A DNA stretch of 64,000 nucleotides from G965218495 sp965218495 (lineage in GTDB: Bacteria; Bacteroidota; Rhodothermia; Rhodothermales; Bin80), in the NCBI GenBank assembly GCA_965218495.1, contig OZ244626.1, positions 1 to 64,000 of the forward strand, read 5' to 3'. Position numbers and translations under genes: made by a program. Under the pieces are notes generated by a model. It saw nothing but the letters and a program-made list of their open reading frames with translations. It did no database searches and was not told where the DNA came from. Below are positions 62,585 through 64,000 of the stretch, one piece after another; positions within the stretch are counted from its first letter, which is position 1; every line of letters begins with the position of its first letter.

Positions 62585-63957
62585 TGGACCTGGGTTCCTG
62601 GCTGGAGGAAGCTGCACGGTGTGTGCGCACGTGGGAAGCGTCTTGGGGTACCTTTGGCCGCCACGCGTCTGTACAGGTTAGTGATGACGACGTTCGTGCG
62701 GCGTTTGACGCCTTTGTACAGCGTCTGCACGGCAACTATCCGTTCTTCCATCCCCGTTACGCCGGGCAGATGCTAAAGCCTCCACACCCTGTGGCGGCGC
62801 TCGGGTATGCGGCGGCAATGCTCATCAATCCTAACAATCATGCGCTTGACGGCGGACCGCCCACTGCCGCCATGGAGAAGGACGTGATCAGGCACTTGGC
62901 AGCAATGTTCCAGCTGCCTGGTGAGACGTTGGGCCACCTGACCAGCAGCGGCACTATTGCGAATCTGGAAGCCCTCTGGGTAGCCCGCCACTGCCGGCCG
63001 GGCTTGGCGGTAGCCTTCAGCGAGGCGGCCCACTATACCCACGGTCGCATGGCTGAAGTGCTTGCGATGCGGCCGGTAGAGGTTCCGGCGGACCGGCAAG
63101 GCCGCATGCAGCTTGAGGCACTGGAAACGCAGCTGAAGACCGGAACAGTTGGCACGGTGGTCCTAACGGCCGGGACAACGGGTCTGGGAGCGGTTGATCC
63201 CGTGGCGGACGCCCTTCCAATGTGCCGCCGTTACAACGCTCGCGTGCATGTTGATGCAGCGTATGGTGGCTTTTTTGTGTTGCATGCACATGCGGAATAC
63301 GGTGGATTGCTCTCTGGTGAGGCCACACGAAACTTTCGCGCCATTGCGGATGCGGACTCGGTTGTTATTGATCCACATAAGCACGGCCTGCAGCCGTATG
63401 GCTGCGGATGCATACTACTACGCGACCCGGCGCTAGGTCGCTTGTACAAGCATGATTCTCCCTACACATACTTCACCTCGGACGAGCTCCACCTAGGCGA
63501 AATCAGCCTTGAGTGCTCCCGGGCAGGCGCAGCAGCAGCGGCGCTGTGGCTGACACTTCAGGTGCTGCCTCTTGCAGCAGATCGAGGGCTAGGGCCGATT
63601 CTGGCTGCATGCCTGCGTGCCGGGCGACGCTGGTTCGCTGCCTTGGAGACAGCGGATGTGCTCCGCCCATTTATAGAGCCGGAACTGGATATCGTGACGT
63701 ACTTTCCGGCGCGTACGTCCATGTTCGCAATCGACGCGGCCACGCAAGCGCTATTCGAAGCGGCCATGTCCGCAGAGGAAGCCGTGTTCTTGAGCGTGCT
63801 GTCGGTGCAAAGCAAGGTGCTAAAGGCCCTTCATCCTGTCCTCCAAGCCGACCGGGAACGTGTACGAATCCTGCGAAGCGTGCTCATGCGTCCGGAGCAG
63901 GAAGAGGTATCTGTTGCGTTGGTGAAGCATCTGGACGCTATGGCGTGCACCTTATGA
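62584..63957 (+). CDS. Group II PLP-dependent decarboxylase family protein
   Basis: 457 residues from the ATG at 62584, which shares one base with the lgt stop; earlier in-frame starts lie wholly inside lgt. Family marks are LTSSGTIANLEALW (about 119-132), HVDAAYGGFF (about 221-230) and the PLP lysine in VIDPHKHGLQPYGCG (about 262-276). These are the pyridoxal-dependent decarboxylases that include glutamate, aromatic amino acid and tyrosine decarboxylases. The substrate is not readable. Its position inside a hisS-lgt-rlmB run, rather than beside a transporter, argues for a housekeeping role. The stop overlaps the next gene in ATGA. Confidence 0.88.
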   Translation: MDLGSWLEEAARCVRTWEASWGTFGRHASVQVSDDDVRAAFDAFVQRLHGNYPFFHPRYAGQMLKPPHPVAALGYAAAMLINPNNHALDGGPPTAAMEKDVIRHLAAMFQLPGETLGHLTSSGTIANLEALWVARHCRPGLAVAFSEAAHYTHGRMAEVLAMRPVEVPADRQGRMQLEALETQLKTGTVGTVVLTAGTTGLGAVDPVADALPMCRRYNARVHVDAAYGGFFVLHAHAEYGGLLSGEATRNFRAIADADSVVIDPHKHGLQPYGCGCILLRDPALGRLYKHDSPYTYFTSDELHLGEISLECSRAGAAAAALWLTLQVLPLAADRGLGPILAACLRAGRRWFAALETADVLRPFIEPELDIVTYFPARTSMFAIDAATQALFEAAMSAEEAVFLSVLSVQSKVLKALHPVLQADRERVRILRSVLMRPEQEEVSVALVKHLDAMACTL

Positions 63958-64000
63958 GCGATCCGATACTCATTTTCGGGCGCCATCCCGTGAGAGAAGC
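63954..64000 (+). CDS. Start of an RlmB/TrmH-type rRNA methyltransferase gene (partial)
   Basis: Only 15 codons are inside the window. They read ILIFGRHPVREA after a short start, which matches the substrate-binding domain opening of SpoU/TrmH 2'-O-ribose methyltransferases such as RlmB. The ATG overlaps the preceding stop by 4 nt. The rest lies beyond the window, so the assignment rests on this short match. Confidence 0.6.
   Translation, partial: MSDPILIFGRHPVRE

Overview
The window reads as one chromosomal segment of a moderately GC-rich member of the Fibrobacteres-Chlorobi-Bacteroidetes (FCB) group, most probably Rhodothermota/Rhodothermales. The markers are a YPNPF-type C-terminal sorting domain of the type IX secretion system on an FG-GAP protein, a TonB receptor with a carboxypeptidase-like regulatory domain paired with a lipoprotein, a DUF5916 carbohydrate-binding/outer-membrane protein, an exported DUF2911 protein, the magnesium-chelatase-like ATPase typical of this group, PyrR, stand-alone PurS and type B L31. 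I see no rRNA, tRNA, CRISPR array or prophage. The only recognisable mobile element is one complete IS630-family insertion sequence.

Layout. 0.3-3.8 kb: a partner-switching module (STAS antagonist, anti-sigma kinase, large transmembrane PP2C phosphatase) on the minus strand. 3.9-6.1 kb: M20 amidohydrolase and DUF58 protein. 6.2-7.8 kb: pyrR-pyrB. 7.8-12.4 kb: XdhC family, ATP-type pckA, long-chain acyl-CoA ligase. 12.6-18.8 kb: moaC and the flotillin floA (plus) facing a CNNM/CorC membrane protein and a four-gene PspA operon (PspA, a small helical protein, two tandem paralogous membrane coiled-coil proteins). 18.9-22.7 kb: pyrimidine-nucleoside phosphorylase, rpmE2, uvrB. 22.9-28.1 kb: exported amidohydrolase-DUF2911 fusion and two tandem seven-repeat FG-GAP proteins, followed by about 1 kb with probable gene debris. 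29.2-34.2 kb: ilvE, GT2 glycosyltransferase, lipoprotein and TonB receptor. 34.3-38.3 kb: HtrA protease, propeller lipoprotein and AAA ATPase, tightly packed. 38.3-48.5 kb: an amine/carbon catabolic neighbourhood with a GcvT-like protein and two PYROXD2-like flavoproteins overlapping by 4 nt each, divergent galK, a DapA-family lyase, and a 1020-residue kinase/M23/aminotransferase fusion. 48.46-49.61 kb: the IS630 element. 49.6-64 kb: housekeeping genes (FKBP, aminopeptidase P, mtaB, psd-pssA-purS, DUF5916, rnhA, obg, rluA-type synthase, hisS, lgt, a group II decarboxylase and the start of an rlmB-like gene).

How the genes work together. psd and pssA make phosphatidylethanolamine. lgt lipidates the several lipoproteins seen here. 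floA, CNNM and the PspA operon form a membrane-maintenance island. In the 38-48 kb region the C-terminal part of the fusion protein resembles the ethanolamine-phosphate/phosphohydroxylysine phospho-lyases and its N-terminal part is a small-molecule kinase, so one polypeptide could phosphorylate and then eliminate an amino alcohol or hydroxylated amino acid. The neighbouring GcvT-like and flavin oxidoreductase genes suggest oxidative handling of an amine. That pathway is inference.

The most striking sequence-level observation is the IS630 insertion. It sits exactly in the TA of a CTAG that would originally have held the overlapping stop codons of two convergent genes, and both stops are regenerated. 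An intact example of the same CTAG stop-stop arrangement lies at 54898-54901.
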